Made by a program: the position numbers and the translations under genes
The notes under the pieces: generated by a model
Databases searched by the model: none
Told to the model about the DNA's origin: nothing
The model's input: the letters and a program-made list of their open reading frames with translations, nothing else
Assembly: GCA_020050835.1 (NCBI GenBank)
Contig: JAGVKB010000066.1
Span: 1 to 64,000, forward strand
Reading direction: 5' to 3'
Length of the DNA: 64,000 nucleotides
DNA from: Candidatus Obscuribacterales bacterium
GTDB taxonomy: Bacteria > Cyanobacteriota > Vampirovibrionia > Obscuribacterales > Obscuribacteraceae
Part shown: piece by piece, positions 63,136 to 64,000 of the stretch
How the letters are laid out: every line of letters starts with the position of its first letter
How positions within the stretch are numbered: position 1 is the first letter of the stretch

Positions 63136-63269
63136 CTTGTTGTAAAACCCGTATGTTTGCCGTCGGGGTGTCCAGCCCAAAAGTACTGTAACTACGGCAA
63201 AGCTAGATTAATACACGGTTTCTCACATGTTAATACGTATTTCCCGCAGTTCGAGCTAGAATTTTGGTG

Positions 63270-64000
63270 ATGAAAAGCATTATCGACAGCCATGCTCATT
63301 TGACCTGGGACACATTCGGGCAGGACCAGGCAGCAGTGATCGAGCGCGCTTTTAAGGAAGGTGTCGTCCAAATCGTCCAGGCCGGAGTCGATCTTCAATC
63401 TATTCCAGAGATGATTAAGGTGTCCGACCAATATGAAAGTATCTATTTTGGAGTCGGCATTCATCCGCATGAAGCCAAATTTTGGAGCCAAGAAGCAGAA
63501 AGCGCGTTAAAGGCCGCCGCCGGTCATCCGAAGATGGTCGCTGTCGGCGAATGCGGGCTGGACTACTACTACAATCACAGCGACCGCCAGGCTCAACAAG
63601 CAGCCTTTCGGGCTCAGGTCAGACTAGCCAGGACGCTCGGCAAGCCGCTCATTATTCATACGCGCGATGCCTGGGAGGAGACATTTGAGATCCTGGACGA
63701 GGAGAAAGCTTTTGAAGTAGGCGGCGTCTTTCATTGTTTCACCGGCGGACCGGAGGTTGTAGCACGGATCAAAGCGCTCGACTTCTATGTATCATTTTCC
63801 GGCATTGTCACTTTCAAAAATGCCAAGCCGATTCAGGAAGCAGCACCACTTTTCGCCGATGATCGCATCCTGGTCGAGACCGATTGCCCTTATCTCGCTC
63901 CGCTTCCGCACCGAGGGAAGCGAAACGAACCATCCTATGTTTGGTTCGTGGCTCAAAAGCTGGCAGACTTACGCGCAGTGGAATTAGCTTCCCTGGCAGC
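63270..64000 (+). CDS. tatD: TatD-family DNase (truncated by the window end)
   Basis: The frame runs to the window edge with 243 full codons and no stop. Metal and catalytic motifs are DSHAHL at the start, GECGLDYYY, IHTRDA, HCFTGG and ETDCPYLAP, so this is a TatD/YcfH metal-dependent hydrolase. The usual length is about 255-265 residues, so little is missing. It is divergent from the TonB-like gene, 134 bases apart. Confidence 0.95.
   Translation, partial: MKSIIDSHAHLTWDTFGQDQAAVIERAFKEGVVQIVQAGVDLQSIPEMIKVSDQYESIYFGVGIHPHEAKFWSQEAESALKAAAGHPKMVAVGECGLDYYYNHSDRQAQQAAFRAQVRLARTLGKPLIIHTRDAWEETFEILDEEKAFEVGGVFHCFTGGPEVVARIKALDFYVSFSGIVTFKNAKPIQEAAPLFADDRILVETDCPYLAPLPHRGKRNEPSYVWFVAQKLADLRAVELASLA

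Noticed and set aside
1-64000. CRISPR array, insertion sequence, prophage or toxin-antitoxin pair
   Set aside because: No evenly spaced direct repeats, no transposase, integrase or phage gene, and no adjacent small toxin and antitoxin genes were found.

Overview
The window looks like chromosomal DNA of a non-photosynthetic relative of the cyanobacteria, most like Candidatus Obscuribacter and other Vampirovibrionia/Melainabacteria. This is an inference from gene content. A DUF3370 protein, a family I know mainly from cyanobacteria, lies at 25800-27296. The cyanobacterial octamer GCGATCGC (HIP1) occurs about 11 times where roughly one is expected. There is a pheophorbide-oxygenase-like Rieske protein and no photosynthesis gene. 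TPR proteins, several of the kinesin-light-chain type, are numerous, and one is fused to a Ser/Thr kinase. TTG starts backed by good Shine-Dalgarno sequences are frequent. I see no transposase, integrase, phage gene or CRISPR array.

Layout. 0-4.6 kb: sensor histidine kinase, PP2C phosphatase, six-TM potassium channel, lipoprotein. 4.7-6.3 kb: three paralogous small exported proteins ending in FSLG(E/D)MK. 6.5-9.9 kb: two paralogous secreted helical proteins flanking a Rieske oxygenase. 10-17.9 kb: CtpA-type protease, MsrA, EAL phosphodiesterase, large Lhr helicase, LRV-repeat protein. 18.4-25.6 kb (minus): two paralogous multi-TM, Gly/Ser/Gln-rich envelope proteins with VirB6/TrbL-like architecture, and a membrane-anchored TPR protein. 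25.8-34.9 kb: DUF3370, RluE-type pseudouridine synthase, Ser/Thr kinase-TPR, a NarL-type regulator lacking its phospho-acceptor Asp, a SEC-C protein, xanthine phosphoribosyltransferase, and an E2-type acyltransferase domain without lipoyl domain. 34.9-42.4 kb: patatin phospholipase, tricorn protease, GcvR-like ACT protein, NCS1 permease. 42.5-47.7 kb: secreted TPR and Sel1 proteins, tRNA-Glu(CTC), tRNA-Gln(CTG), small membrane proteins, a frameshifted small gene. 48.1-52.6 kb: bifunctional Rel, RdgB and an unknown protein in an overlapping operon. 53-64 kb: UbiD decarboxylase, second CtpA-type protease, a GH63-like glycosidase broken by one in-frame TAG, then a minus-strand group (TonB-like protein, GlcD, HflX, TPR protein) diverging from a truncated tatD.

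How the genes fit together. Much of the content is cell-envelope and secreted (at least ten signal-peptide or lipoprotein genes, three S41 proteases, two large membrane proteins) plus signalling: two-component, Ser/Thr kinase and phosphatase, c-di-GMP and (p)ppGpp. The least explained parts are the FSLGxMK paralog trio, the internally duplicated helical family around the Rieske gene, the paired VirB6-like proteins, and two structured intergenic stretches (40600-40813 and 56707-56824) that look like non-coding RNAs.
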